NCBI RefSeq assembly: GCF_001618145.1
Contig: NZ_LQNF01000009.1
Coordinates: forward strand, 1-64,000
Length of the DNA: 64,000 nt
Reading direction: 5' to 3'
Source of the DNA: Oceanobacillus damuensis
GTDB taxonomy: Bacteria; Bacillota; Bacilli; Bacillales; Amphibacillaceae
The notes beneath the pieces were generated by a model. It searched no databases. It saw only the letters and a list, made by a program, of their open reading frames with translations, and was not told the DNA's origin. Positions 18,249 through 27,366 of this stretch are shown piece by piece; position 1 is the first letter of the stretch; every line of letters starts with the position of its first letter. Both the position numbers and the translations under genes were made by a program.

Positions 18249-18758
18249 ATGACGAAGGTTCTGATTATGAGTGATAGCCATGGTTTGACTGAAGAAGTGT
18301 CCATGATTAAGGCCCGTCATGATATAAAATTCATGATTCATTGTGGTGATTCGGAATTAGATCTTGATGCGGATGAAATGGACGGATTTTATAAGGTGGC
18401 GGGAAATTGTGATTTTGATGCCAGATATCCAGACGAACAGACGATCCAGTTAAATGACCTTACTTTTTATGTTACCCATGGGCATCTTCATCATGTAAAA
18501 ATGGGGCTATTGGGATTGTCCTACCGGGCAGCGGAAGAAAAAGCAAACGTAATATGCTTCGGACATACCCATATTGCCGGTGTGGAACAGATTGATAAAC
18601 AGCTCTTTATCAACCCGGGAAGTATCCGTTCACCTAGGAATCGGCAAGAAAAAACTTACGCAATAATGGAATGGGACAGTCCAGCTTCGGTAACAGTAAA
18701 CTTTTATACAGTTAATGGAGATATGCTGGAAGACCTTGCCTTTCATGCCACCATATGA
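18249..18758 (+). CDS. ysnB: Metallophosphoesterase, YfcE/MJ0936 family (YsnB)
   Basis: A 169-residue calcineurin-like phosphodiesterase. All metal-binding motifs are visible: SDSHG, HCGDSE, AGNCD, THGHLHH and FGHTH. The natural substrate is not known. GGAGGGGAT precedes the ATG, 24 bp after rdgB. Last gene of the rph-rdgB-ysnB group; in B. subtilis the leu-ilv region lies beyond, whereas here two tRNA genes follow. Confidence 0.9.
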   Translation: MTKVLIMSDSHGLTEEVSMIKARHDIKFMIHCGDSELDLDADEMDGFYKVAGNCDFDARYPDEQTIQLNDLTFYVTHGHLHHVKMGLLGLSYRAAEEKANVICFGHTHIAGVEQIDKQLFINPGSIRSPRNRQEKTYAIMEWDSPASVTVNFYTVNGDMLEDLAFHATI

Positions 18759-18771
18759 GAGACGAACAGCT

Positions 18772-18807
18772 GATCAGGAATCATATGGAAATGGTTCCTG
18801 ATTAGAC
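18772..18807 (+). terminator. Weak terminator after ysnB
   Basis: ATCAGGAA pairs with TTCCTGAT and the inner CATATGG...ATGG extends it, but the T tail is poor. Confidence 0.45.
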
Positions 18808-18833
18808 CTTTAAAAATTAATTTAAATTTACTG

Positions 18834-18862
18834 TTGACAAAAAAATATATTTTGCATATAAT
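18834..18862 (+). promoter_or_regulatory. Strong SigA promoter of the tRNA pair
   Basis: TTGACA (18834-18839), 17 bp, TATAAT (18857-18862): both hexamers perfect. About 190 nt of leader separate it from the first tRNA. The leader contains short hairpins (GTCC...GGAC near 18870-18886, GGTGGCTCACC near 18933) and the palindrome TGAAATATTTCA (18970-18981), and no open frame. Confidence 0.88.
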
Positions 18863-19059
18863 AATTCTTGTCCGCTAATTTTGGACACTAAAAAATACTT
18901 CACATAGTACATATATGAACGTCGTTAGTAAGGGTGGCTCACCTGCAGGTTATATTTATGTAGCAGGGATTGAAATATTTCATAACATAGTAGTGGCTTG
19001 AGTGCATTTATGGTAACCGAAGTTGCGTGAATCTAATTAAATAATCTATCATACACCGT

Positions 19060-19133
19060 GCGGGTGTAGTTTAGTGGTAAAACCTCAGCCTTCCAAGCTG
19101 ATGATGAGGGTTCGATTCCCTTCACCCGCTCCA
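19060..19133 (+). tRNA. tRNA-Gly (anticodon TCC)
   Basis: 74 nt with acceptor stem GCGGGTG/CACCCGC, anticodon stem TCAGC/GCTGA around loop CTTCCAA (anticodon TCC at 19092-19094), T-loop GGTTCGATTCC and an encoded CCA end. Confidence 0.97.
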
Positions 19134-19143
19134 AACATCATAT

Positions 19144-19217
19144 GTCCCAGTAGCTCAGCTGGATAGAGCAACAGCCTTCTAAGCTGTGGGTCGCAGGTTC
19201 GAATCCTGCCTGGGACG
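19144..19217 (+). tRNA. tRNA-Arg (anticodon TCT)
   Basis: 74 nt with acceptor stem GTCCCAG/CTGGGAC, anticodon stem ACAGC/GCTGT around CTTCTAA (anticodon TCT), T-loop GGTTCGAATCC and discriminator G. No CCA is encoded, so the end must be added after transcription. It follows tRNA-Gly by 10 bp. Confidence 0.96.
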
Positions 19218-19221
19218 TCTA

Positions 19222-19265
19222 ACAAAGAGAAACCTAAGGGAGTATATTAGGTTTCTCTTTTTTCT
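19222..19265 (+). terminator. tRNA operon terminator
   Basis: AGAGAAACCTAA pairs with TTAGGTTTCTCT, followed by a T run, right after tRNA-Arg. Confidence 0.93.
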
Positions 19266-19387
19266 TAGTTGCAGAGCAGGTTGCGAATGTACGTACAAAC
19301 GCTATGTAATGTTTATTTATTAAAAATACGGGAATCCATAGTTACTAACGTATTTGAAATTACTGTGCAAGGGGAAGAGGTGAATAA

Positions 19388-20368
19388 ATGGAACCGAATT
19401 CAGATAATATCATACTTTTTCCAAGATTAAAGAAAACACTTGAGGAAGACAGTTTAAAAGCACTTCAGGAAAAAAAGTATGATGAGGCTCTTGGGAAATT
19501 AAATCAACTGATAAGCTATGGTGAGGACAGTCATGAAATTGTGATAGGGAAACTTATTTGTCTGATGGAACTGGGGAGGCATGAAGAAGCACAAGATCTT
19601 TGTGAGGAACTGATTCAACACAAGAATGAAAACTATTATCATTATGTACATATTTATTTGACCATCCTGTTTCAGACTAGCCAATATAGGCTTTTAATGG
19701 AACAGATTGAGTATGAGTTTGAAAATAATCAGGTTCCGGAGCCATTACAGGAACAATTTAAGCAGTTGTACGATATGAGCGAAAAAATGAAACTTGACTT
19801 TGTTATGGAAAAGTCCGACACTAAAGTCGAGGAGTTATTTACGGCTGTAAACCAGGATAACCATATAGAACAATGGCGGATTGTTGATCAGTTGAGAAGC
19901 ATGAAGGTACAGCCGGATACTCAAATATTGTCTTTATTGAAGAGTGAACATGTGCATCCCGTTATCAAAACAGCGATACTTGCCTGGATGAAGGATGCAA
20001 GCATAACAGATGAGGTGGAAATACATAAATTTAGTTTAAGTACGCATGTGAAACCAATTGAAATTCCACCGATAAAAACAAACGAAGTGTACAAACAGAT
20101 TATGTTACTGCTGAGTGAGGTCGAACAGAATAATCCGACATTATTCCAGCTGCTAGACCAGTTACTTTATCGCTACATATATGTGATCTATCCATTCATG
20201 CCGCCAAGTGAAGATGTGGAATCGATTATGCAGGCAATCAAAAATATAGGAAATCAGTATTTACATATACAAATTGAGGAAAGCGATGAAACGAGTGACG
20301 AAGTTCAGCACTATATGAAAGAAATCAGAATGTGCGACTCTTTATATTTGAGTATCATAGAGGAATAG
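19388..20368 (+). CDS. ysoA: TPR-like protein YsoA
   Basis: A 326-residue all-helical soluble protein. The N-terminal third contains tetratricopeptide-like helix pairs (ALQEKKYDEALGKLNQLISYG, then LICLMELGRHEEAQDLCEELIQH). The rest is helical without a named domain. Its place directly before tig, and its length, match YsoA of B. subtilis (about 336 aa), a protein of unknown function. Protein-protein scaffolding near trigger factor is possible but not shown. AAGGGGAAGAGGTG precedes the ATG. Confidence 0.8.
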   Translation: MEPNSDNIILFPRLKKTLEEDSLKALQEKKYDEALGKLNQLISYGEDSHEIVIGKLICLMELGRHEEAQDLCEELIQHKNENYYHYVHIYLTILFQTSQYRLLMEQIEYEFENNQVPEPLQEQFKQLYDMSEKMKLDFVMEKSDTKVEELFTAVNQDNHIEQWRIVDQLRSMKVQPDTQILSLLKSEHVHPVIKTAILAWMKDASITDEVEIHKFSLSTHVKPIEIPPIKTNEVYKQIMLLLSEVEQNNPTLFQLLDQLLYRYIYVIYPFMPPSEDVESIMQAIKNIGNQYLHIQIEESDETSDEVQHYMKEIRMCDSLYLSIIEE

Positions 20369-20390
20369 GGTTTCCGGCAGCAGTAAATGC

Positions 20391-20418
20391 TTGAAACCAC
20401 TATTAATTATGTTATAAT
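20391..20418 (+). promoter_or_regulatory. SigA promoter of tig
   Basis: TTGAAA (20391-20396), 16 bp, TATAAT (20413-20418) with an extended -10 TG. About 85 bp upstream of tig. Confidence 0.8.
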
Positions 20419-20504
20419 GAGATGGTTGCAAATTTGATTATATATCAGAATACGCATGAAAAGTTAAAAAATGAATGGAAACAATAGATTTTGGAGGGAA
20501 TTTT

Positions 20505-21794
20505 ATGACAGCAAAATGGGAAAAGCAAGAAGGCAACAAAGGAGTACTTACATTTGAAGTAACATCTGAAGAATTTGATAAAGCATTGGATCAAGCATTC
20601 AAAAAAGTTTCCAAGGATGTTCAAATCCCTGGATTCAGAAAAGGTAAAATTCCGCGCGGACTATTTGAAAAACGTTTTGGTGTTGAATCACTTTATCAGG
20701 ATGCAGTGGATATTGTGCTTCCTGGTGCATATACGCAAGCAATTAATGAGACGGATATCTTCCCTATCGCTCAGCCGGAAGTGGACATTGAGCAAATTGA
20801 AAAAGGAAAAGACCTGGTTTTCACTGCTACTGTTGAAGTGAAACCGGAAGTAACTTTAGGTGATTACAAAGGCCTTGAAGTTGAAGAGCAATCTGTAGAA
20901 ATTACAGATGAAGATGTAGATAAAGAACTCGAGCAAATCCGCGAGCGTCATGCAGAGCTTGTTGTCAAAGAAGAAGGTAAAGCTGAAAACGGCGATACTG
21001 CTGTAATAGATTTTGAAGGATTTCTTGATGGAGAAGCTTTTGAAGGCGGAAAAGGAGAAAACCATTCATTGGAAATCGGTTCAGGACAATTCATCCCTGG
21101 TTTTGAAGAGCAATTAATCGGTAAAGAAACGGGCGATGAATCTGAAATTGAAGTTAATTTCCCCGAAGATTACCATGCAGAAGAGCTTGCTGGTAAAAAA
21201 GCCGTTTTCAAAGTTAAAATACATGAATTGAAATTCAAAGAACTTCCTGAACTGGATGATGAATTCGCTAAAGATGTTGACGAAGAAGCAGAATCTCTAG
21301 AAGATTTGAAGAAAAAGAAAAAAGAAGAGCTTGAAGCTCAGGGAAAACAGAATGCAGAAAATGAAAAACGCGAAGCACTGATCCAAAAAGCATCTGACAA
21401 TACGCAAGTTGATATTCCAGATGCCATGGTTGATACAGAGTTGGATCAAATGGTGCGTGAATTCGAACAACAATTGCAAATGCAGGGCATGACAATGGAA
21501 ATGTATGCACAGTTCTCTGGCCAAGATGAGGCAGCATTGAAAGAGCAGATGAGAGAAGATGCAGCTAAACGTGTTAAAACGAATCTTACTTTAGAAGCTA
21601 TCGCTGAAGCTGAAAATCTTGAAGCTTCTGACGAAGATGTTCAGGCGGAGCTTGAGAAAATGGCTGGCATGTACGGTGCAGAAGTCGATCAGCTAGTACA
21701 AATGCTTGGTGGCAATACAGATACGATTAAAAATGATTTGAAAATGAGAGCGGCTATTGATTTCCTGGCTGAAAACAGCAAAACTGTCCAATAA
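20505..21794 (+). CDS. tig: Trigger factor, ribosome-bound chaperone
   Basis: A 429-residue folding chaperone and peptidyl-prolyl isomerase that binds the ribosome exit tunnel. In order: ribosome-binding domain with the signature [17 protein letters not shown] (residues 40-60), FKBP-type PPIase domain near 160-245 ([20 protein letters not shown]...[13 protein letters not shown]), and a long helical C-terminal domain. ATG at 20505 follows TTGGAGGGAA; an in-frame ATG at 20475 is not supported by a ribosome site. The protein is acidic. It precedes clpX as in B. subtilis. Confidence 0.97.
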   Translation: MTAKWEKQEGNKGVLTFEVTSEEFDKALDQAFKKVSKDVQIPGFRKGKIPRGLFEKRFGVESLYQDAVDIVLPGAYTQAINETDIFPIAQPEVDIEQIEKGKDLVFTATVEVKPEVTLGDYKGLEVEEQSVEITDEDVDKELEQIRERHAELVVKEEGKAENGDTAVIDFEGFLDGEAFEGGKGENHSLEIGSGQFIPGFEEQLIGKETGDESEIEVNFPEDYHAEELAGKKAVFKVKIHELKFKELPELDDEFAKDVDEEAESLEDLKKKKKEELEAQGKQNAENEKREALIQKASDNTQVDIPDAMVDTELDQMVREFEQQLQMQGMTMEMYAQFSGQDEAALKEQMREDAAKRVKTNLTLEAIAEAENLEASDEDVQAELEKMAGMYGAEVDQLVQMLGGNTDTIKNDLKMRAAIDFLAENSKTVQ

Positions 21795-21822
21795 ATCAAA
21801 CATTAACTAAAATGTTCTCAAA

Positions 21823-21860
21823 CAAGGTGCGATTTATGTCGCACCTTGTTTTGCTTTTTT
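21823..21860 (+). terminator. tig terminator
   Basis: CAAGGTGCGA pairs with TCGCACCTTG around TTTATG, followed by a T-rich tail. Confidence 0.92.
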
Positions 21861-21928
21861 GAAGTAAATCATGCTATTAATTTGGTTTACCTCATATAGT
21901 AAATGTAAGACGTTTCCAAAGTTATAAG

Positions 21929-21956
21929 TTGACTTTTTTTAATATTTATCCATAAT
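21929..21956 (+). promoter_or_regulatory. Candidate clpX promoter and leader
   Basis: TTGACT (21929-21934), 16 bp, CATAAT (21951-21956). It is bracketed by the inverted heptamers GTTTCCA (21912-21918) and TGGAAAC (21955-21961). About 145 nt of AT-rich leader without a gene lead to clpX. The start site is not certain. Confidence 0.4.
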
Positions 21957-22102
21957 GGAAACAACAACCATTTTTAAATGCAGCATTTCTTACGTTCATC
22001 ACATAAAAGGTTTATTGTTTTGTTTTTTAAATTGTATCTGATATGATGACTATAAAAGTTGAAAGCTGATATAAAATTCAGCATGTTTAGGGGTGAGATG
22101 TA

Positions 22103-23380
22103 ATGTTTAAGTTCAATGAAGAAAAAGGTCAACTGAAATGTTCATTTTGTGGAAAGAGTCAAGAACAAGTACGTAAGTTAGTCGCCGGTCCTGGCGTTTA
22201 TATATGTGATGAATGTATTGAACTCTGCACAGAGATTGTTGAGGAAGAGCTTGGTACGGAAGAAGAAATGGAAATGGAAGAAATTCCGAAGCCAAAGGAA
22301 ATCTGTAATATTCTTGATGATTATGTTATCGGGCAGGAAAAAGCCAAAAAGAATATGGCAGTGGCGGTATATAATCACTATAAACGTATTAATACTACAA
22401 AAAGTACGGATGACGTTGAAATATCTAAAAGTAACATAGCGATGATAGGACCAACAGGAAGTGGTAAAACATTGCTGGCTCAAACATTGGCTCGTATCAT
22501 TAACGTACCTTTTGCAATGGCAGATGCGACATCATTAACGGAGGCAGGTTATGTCGGTGAAGATGTTGAAAATATTCTTCTCAAATTGATCCAGTCAGCA
22601 GATTATGATGTTGAAAAAGCTGAGAAAGGGATTATCTACATCGATGAGATCGATAAAGTTGCCCGGAAATCAGAAAACCCTTCCATTACACGAGATGTAT
22701 CGGGGGAAGGGGTTCAGCAGGCGCTGCTGAAAATTCTTGAGGGGACAGTTGCTAGTGTTCCGCCACAGGGTGGACGAAAGCATCCACATCAGGAATTTAT
22801 CCAAATCGATACGACAAATATCCTTTTCATCGTCGGTGGCGCGTTTGACGGAATTGATCAGGTAATCAAACGACGTCTAGGTAAAAAGGTAATCGGTTTT
22901 GGTTCAAATGAAAAACAGGAAGATCTGGATATGGGACAGCTGCTTTCAAAAGTATTACCTGAAGATCTGCTGCGTTATGGTCTGATTCCTGAATTCATTG
23001 GACGTATTCCAGTTATCGGGAGTTTGACCCCGTTGGATGAAGATGCATTGATTCAGATTCTGACGAAGCCTAAAAATGCACTGGTCAAACAATACCAAAA
23101 GCTATTTGAAATGGATAATGTCGAGCTCGAGTTCGAAGAGGAAGCCTTGGTGGAAATCGCCAAAAAAGCAATTGAACGTAAAACCGGAGCTCGTGGTCTG
23201 CGTTCGATTATAGAGGGCATCATACTGGATGTTATGTTCGATCTCCCATCCAGGGAAGATGTTGAAAAATGTGTCATAACTAAAGATACAGTTACAGAGG
23301 AAGATGGCAGTCCGAAACTGATTTTTAATGATGGAACGGTTAGAAAAGGAAACGAAAAGCTTCCAAAAGAAAGTGCATAG
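22103..23380 (+). CDS. clpX: ATP-dependent Clp protease ATP-binding subunit ClpX
   Basis: A 425-residue AAA+ unfoldase. The N-terminal zinc-binding domain ([11 protein letters not shown]...CDECIELC) recognises substrates and adaptors. The AAA+ core has Walker A GPTGSGKT, Walker B YIDEIDK, the pore loop GYVGED and the IGF loop (KVIGFGSN) that docks ClpP. It feeds tagged or regulatory proteins to ClpP. GGGGTGA lies upstream of the ATG. In B. subtilis lonB lies between clpX and lonA; here lonA follows directly. Confidence 0.98.
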   Translation: MFKFNEEKGQLKCSFCGKSQEQVRKLVAGPGVYICDECIELCTEIVEEELGTEEEMEMEEIPKPKEICNILDDYVIGQEKAKKNMAVAVYNHYKRINTTKSTDDVEISKSNIAMIGPTGSGKTLLAQTLARIINVPFAMADATSLTEAGYVGEDVENILLKLIQSADYDVEKAEKGIIYIDEIDKVARKSENPSITRDVSGEGVQQALLKILEGTVASVPPQGGRKHPHQEFIQIDTTNILFIVGGAFDGIDQVIKRRLGKKVIGFGSNEKQEDLDMGQLLSKVLPEDLLRYGLIPEFIGRIPVIGSLTPLDEDALIQILTKPKNALVKQYQKLFEMDNVELEFEEEALVEIAKKAIERKTGARGLRSIIEGIILDVMFDLPSREDVEKCVITKDTVTEEDGSPKLIFNDGTVRKGNEKLPKESA

Positions 23381-23387
23381 ATAAAGT

Positions 23388-23454
23388 ATGAGACTGACTC
23401 GGGGCAACTTCTTCTTTTTGAAAGAAATGCCTTTGGTTGGTCTCTTTTTTTGTT
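23388..23454 (+). terminator. clpX terminator
   Basis: GAGACTGACT pairs (with G-U pairs) with TTGGTTGGTCTC across an A/T-rich loop, followed by seven T. Confidence 0.72.
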
Positions 23455-23601
23455 TATGAAAGCAAATTACGGTCATACTAACGGAGATAAAATAAAACAA
23501 AAGGTAATAAATGGATTTACAAATGGCTGTTTTTTCATTAGACTTAAGTGATACATAATAGAATTAGTTTCAATAATACATATAAAATGGAGGTACTGAT
23601 A

Positions 23602-25938
23602 ATGAGTGACAAGACAATACAAATTCCCCTCCTCCCTTTGCGTGGACTGTTGGTGTTTCCATCAATGGTTCTTCATTTGGACGTAGGCAGAGATAAATCA
23701 ATTGCGGCACTTGAAAAAGCGATGATGGAAGATCAAAAAATCTTTCTCGCCGCCCAGAAAAAAATCGATCTGGATGATCCGGAGCCTAAAGACATATATA
23801 CAATCGGAACGGTGGCGACCGTAAAACAAATGCTGAAATTGCCAAACGGAACCATACGAGTATTGGTTGAAGGGTTATCTAGAGGTGAAATTCAGCGCTA
23901 TATTGATTCGGATAACGAATATATGATTGAGATAAACCTGTTGGCGGAAACCCATGGTGATAAGCACGAAGAAGAAGCTTTAACACGCTCCTTGCTGGAA
24001 CAATTCAAGCAATACATAAAATTATCCAGAAAAATAACACAGGAAACTTATGAAACAGTCGAAGATATCGAGGAATCGAGCAGGCTGGCCGATATAATCG
24101 CATCCCATCTGGCGCTTAAGGTAAAAGATAAGCAAGAGATTCTGGAATTAACAAATGTGACTGACCGAATTAAGCTTCTGATCAAAATTATCTCGAATGA
24201 GAAAAAGGTTCTCGATCTGGAAAAGAAAATCGGACAGCGTGTAAAGACATCCATGGAAAAAACACAAAAAGAATATTATTTGCGTGAACAGTTAAAGGCC
24301 ATCCAAAAGGAGCTCGGTGAAAGGGATGGAAAGTCCAGTGAAGTTGAAGAACTGCGGGACAAGATCGAGCAGTCAGATATGCCGGAGCATATTATGGAAG
24401 TTGCCCTTAAGGAATTAGGAAGGTATGAAAAAGTACCTCAAACTTCTGCTGAGAGCTCTGTGATCAGAAATTATTTGGAATGGCTGATCGTGTTGCCATG
24501 GACGAAAAAGACACAGGATCAGATTGAGATCAAACATGCTGAAAAGATATTGAATGAAGATCATTATGGTCTGGAAAAAGTAAAAGAGCGTATTTTGGAA
24601 TATTTGGCCGTTCAAAAACTGACGAATACGATTAAAGGGCCCATTTTATGTCTTGTTGGTCCACCAGGTGTAGGTAAGACTTCACTTGCCAAATCAATAT
24701 CCCGGTCAATTGACCGTAATTTCGTTCGTATTTCACTTGGTGGTGTCAGGGATGAGGCAGAAATAAGAGGTCACCGAAGAACATATATAGGAGCCATGCC
24801 AGGGCGAATTGTCCAAGGTATGAAAAAAGCAGGTACAATAAATCCGGTCTTTCTTCTGGATGAGATTGATAAAATGTCAAATGATTTCCGGGGCGACCCT
24901 TCTGCCGCGATGCTCGAAGTGTTGGACCCTGAACAGAACAGTACATTCAGCGATCATTTTATCGAAGAAAACTATGATTTGTCCAATGTGCTTTTTATTG
25001 CAACAGCAAACAATGTAAACAGTATCCCTGGACCGTTATTGGATCGGATGGAACTTATCTCAATCGCTGGTTATACCGAGGTGGAAAAGCTTCATATAGC
25101 GAAAAAGCATCTATTTCCAAAGCAGCTGAAAGAAAATGGTCTGAAAAAAGGCAATATGCAGATCAGAGAAGGGGCCATCCTGAAACTGATCCGGACCTAT
25201 ACTCGGGAAGCAGGGGTACGTGGTCTTGAAAGGCAATTGGCCAAATTATGCCGGAAAGCAGCGAAAATAATCATTTCAAAAGAAAAAGATAAAGTGATTG
25301 TAACTGAGAAAAGCCTGGAAGAATTACTCGGCAAGCCTATTTACAGTTATGGCCTTATGGAACAGGAAAATCAAGTAGGAACTGCAACAGGTCTGGCTTA
25401 CACATCTGCTGGAGGCGATATCCTTTCGATTGAAGTCAGCCACTATCCGGGTAAAGGTAAATTGACGCTTACTGGAAAACTTGGAGATGTCATGCAGGAA
25501 TCAGCCCAGGCTGCATTCAGCTACATTCGTTCCCGTACAACAGAATTTAAAATTGAACCGGATTTTCATGAGAAATATGATATCCATATTCATGTGCCGG
25601 CCGGTGCCACACCTAAGGATGGGCCATCAGCCGGAATTACAATTGCTACCGCACTCGTTTCTTCATTAACTGGAAGGGCAATTAAGAAGGAAGTTGGAAT
25701 GACAGGGGAGATTACACTTCGGGGACGAGTATTACCGATTGGCGGATTAAAAGAAAAGTCGTTAAGCGCACATCGAGCGGGCTTGACTACACTGATTGTG
25801 CCGGAAGAGAACGAAAAAGATATAGAAAATATACCAGAAAGCGTGCGAAACGAACTGACATTTATCACTGTAAAACACCTTGATCAGGTTCTCGAGCATG
25901 CATTAGTGGGGGAGAAAAATGAAAGTAACAAACGCTGA
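23602..25938 (+). CDS. lonA: ATP-dependent protease LonA
   Basis: A 778-residue Lon protease. In order: N-terminal substrate-binding domain ([16 protein letters not shown] at the start), coiled coil near 200-260, AAA+ module with Walker [10 protein letters not shown] and Walker [10 protein letters not shown], and a C-terminal protease domain with the serine-lysine dyad ([10 protein letters not shown] and a lysine in [13 protein letters not shown]). It degrades misfolded and regulatory proteins. ATG at 23602 follows GGAGGT. The end overlaps ysxC by 20 bp, indicating translational coupling. Confidence 0.97.
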   Translation: MSDKTIQIPLLPLRGLLVFPSMVLHLDVGRDKSIAALEKAMMEDQKIFLAAQKKIDLDDPEPKDIYTIGTVATVKQMLKLPNGTIRVLVEGLSRGEIQRYIDSDNEYMIEINLLAETHGDKHEEEALTRSLLEQFKQYIKLSRKITQETYETVEDIEESSRLADIIASHLALKVKDKQEILELTNVTDRIKLLIKIISNEKKVLDLEKKIGQRVKTSMEKTQKEYYLREQLKAIQKELGERDGKSSEVEELRDKIEQSDMPEHIMEVALKELGRYEKVPQTSAESSVIRNYLEWLIVLPWTKKTQDQIEIKHAEKILNEDHYGLEKVKERILEYLAVQKLTNTIKGPILCLVGPPGVGKTSLAKSISRSIDRNFVRISLGGVRDEAEIRGHRRTYIGAMPGRIVQGMKKAGTINPVFLLDEIDKMSNDFRGDPSAAMLEVLDPEQNSTFSDHFIEENYDLSNVLFIATANNVNSIPGPLLDRMELISIAGYTEVEKLHIAKKHLFPKQLKENGLKKGNMQIREGAILKLIRTYTREAGVRGLERQLAKLCRKAAKIIISKEKDKVIVTEKSLEELLGKPIYSYGLMEQENQVGTATGLAYTSAGGDILSIEVSHYPGKGKLTLTGKLGDVMQESAQAAFSYIRSRTTEFKIEPDFHEKYDIHIHVPAGATPKDGPSAGITIATALVSSLTGRAIKKEVGMTGEITLRGRVLPIGGLKEKSLSAHRAGLTTLIVPEENEKDIENIPESVRNELTFITVKHLDQVLEHALVGEKNESNKR

Positions 25939-26506
25939 AATTGTAATCAGTGCCGTAAGTCAAAAGCAATACCCGGGTGACATGCTGCCCGAGATTGCCC
26001 TTGCTGGTCGTTCCAATGTTGGTAAATCGTCATTCATTAACAAGCTGATCAACCGCAAGAACTTGGCACGCACATCCTCAAAACCAGGGAAAACACAAAC
26101 ACTAAATTTTTACAAAATCAATGATGGCTTCTATTTCGTTGATGTTCCTGGATATGGATATGCAAAAGTTTCCAAAAAGGAACGGGAAAAATGGGGAGTT
26201 ATGATGGAAGAGTATTTCCAGACAAGGGAAACGTTAAAAGCTGTCTTACTTATTACGGACCTTCGTCATGAACCGACCAAGGATGACCTGCAAATGTATG
26301 AATTCTTGAAATATCATGATCTGCAGGTCATCATCATTGGGACTAAACTTGATAAAATACCTAAAAACAAAAGGGCGCAGCATATAAAGCGTACAAAGCA
26401 GACATTTCAGGCAGGGCCAGATGATATTGTCATACCATTCTCTTCCGAAACCGGAGAAGGTAAAGAGGAATCATGGTCTGTAATTACTGCGTTTTTAAAA
26501 AACTGA
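25919..26506 (+). CDS. ysxC: Ribosome biogenesis GTP-binding protein EngB/YsxC
   Basis: A 195-residue TRAFAC GTPase needed for late 50S assembly. G1 [13 protein letters not shown]2 region SKPGKTQT, G3 DVPGYGYAK and G4 GTKLDK are intact. The ATG lies inside the end of lonA with GTGGGGGAG upstream, so expression depends on lonA transcription. The lonA-ysxC coupling is typical of Bacillaceae. Confidence 0.96.
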   Translation: MKVTNAEIVISAVSQKQYPGDMLPEIALAGRSNVGKSSFINKLINRKNLARTSSKPGKTQTLNFYKINDGFYFVDVPGYGYAKVSKKEREKWGVMMEEYFQTRETLKAVLLITDLRHEPTKDDLQMYEFLKYHDLQVIIIGTKLDKIPKNKRAQHIKRTKQTFQAGPDDIVIPFSSETGEGKEESWSVITAFLKN

Positions 26507-26507
26507 T

Positions 26508-26553
26508 AAAAGCTCACTTGCCAGTATCTGCACATGGCAAGTGAGCTTTTTTA
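26508..26553. terminator. ysxC terminator
   Basis: AAAAGCTCACTTGCCA pairs with TGGCAAGTGAGCTTTTTT. The stem is flanked by A and T runs, so it may also serve the convergent membrane protein gene. Confidence 0.92.
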
Positions 26554-26584
26554 ACAGGAAAGAGATGTATAAATTGCAATTTAT

Positions 26585-27064
26585 TCATCTCTTTCTGAGA
26601 AAATAGATTCCGACAAGGATGAGTGCAATCGGCCAAAAGCTTTCTAATACATCAACAATCTCGTATATCCAATCCAAATAATCCGGCAGATTAATAGAAA
26701 AGATCATCAGGACAGCAAGAGCAACGAGAAACAGCCCCGGAAGCAATCCATTCTTCGTTTTGCTGTAACGAACGATGAATGCCAATCCGATAATCAATAG
26801 AAATACTGCCCAATGATCAATCCAGAAGCTGTAATGCTGGACTCCATGCAAGTGAATTCCTATCCCAAGAATGATTGTTCCACCGAATAAATTTTGATAG
26901 CCTTTTGATGTGTAGCTATGTATTAGAAGTGAAAGGCCGATAATAATGAGTAATGTCTGCCAGGAATAAAAGTCTGTAAGAATTGGAATCTTAAGCTCTC
27001 TTAAAAGAAAATAGATACCGATTCCAATGAGTAGATAGGCGAGTAATGAATTTTGTTTTTTCAT
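26585..27064 (-). CDS. LiaI/LiaF-type transmembrane domain protein
   Basis: A 159-residue integral membrane protein with about six hydrophobic segments. Repeated units of the kind LLIGIGIYFLLRE and IALILVGIYFLRKR at the two ends are characteristic of the small LiaI/LiaF-like transmembrane domain. It lacks the cytoplasmic C-terminal domain of LiaF. Function is unknown; relatives occur in cell-envelope stress systems, but no kinase or regulator gene is nearby. GGAGGGAC precedes the ATG on the reverse strand. It stands alone between ysxC and hemA, where B. subtilis has no such gene. Confidence 0.7.
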   Translation of the reverse strand: MKKQNSLLAYLLIGIGIYFLLRELKIPILTDFYSWQTLLIIIGLSLLIHSYTSKGYQNLFGGTIILGIGIHLHGVQHYSFWIDHWAVFLLIIGLAFIVRYSKTKNGLLPGLFLVALAVLMIFSINLPDYLDWIYEIVDVLESFWPIALILVGIYFLRKR

Positions 27065-27213
27065 TAATGAATGTCCCTCCGGAGTATGAGTCGATTTGTT
27101 GATAACCCGTCTACAGTATGGTAAAGTACAGACGAGTTGTTATTATACGTTTTATACTAACATATTGTTTCAGAATCTGTTCACAATTTAATGATAAAGA
27201 CTACCGCAATACA

Positions 27214-27222
27214 TGTTATACT
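27214..27222 (+). promoter_or_regulatory. Extended -10 promoter of the hem operon
   Basis: TGTTATACT (TGn plus TATACT) lies about 145 bp upstream of hemA. No good -35 is seen at the usual distance, which fits an extended -10 promoter. I saw no convincing PerR box. Confidence 0.55.
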
Positions 27223-27228
27223 AGTAGA

Positions 27229-27350
27229 CAGGTAACGTAAGTATGGGGATATATCCGTAATTTATCTAGAGGCAGGAAAGTACAGGCTTGCCTGTCTGCC
27301 TAAGCGAAATGAAGGCTGTCACCGAAAGACTTGGTGGCAACCAAGTTTTC
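27229..27350 (+). promoter_or_regulatory. Structured hemA leader with terminator-like hairpin
   Basis: The untranslated leader contains one hairpin at 27271-27300 (outer GGCAG/CTGCC, inner ACAGG/CCTGT) and a second at 27329-27346 (ACTTGGT/ACCAAGT) followed by TTTTC, shortly before the hemA ribosome site. This arrangement suggests transcriptional attenuation of hemAXCDBL. I do not recognise it as any known riboswitch class. Confidence 0.45.
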
Positions 27351-27366
27351 TAATGGGGGTAGAAAA

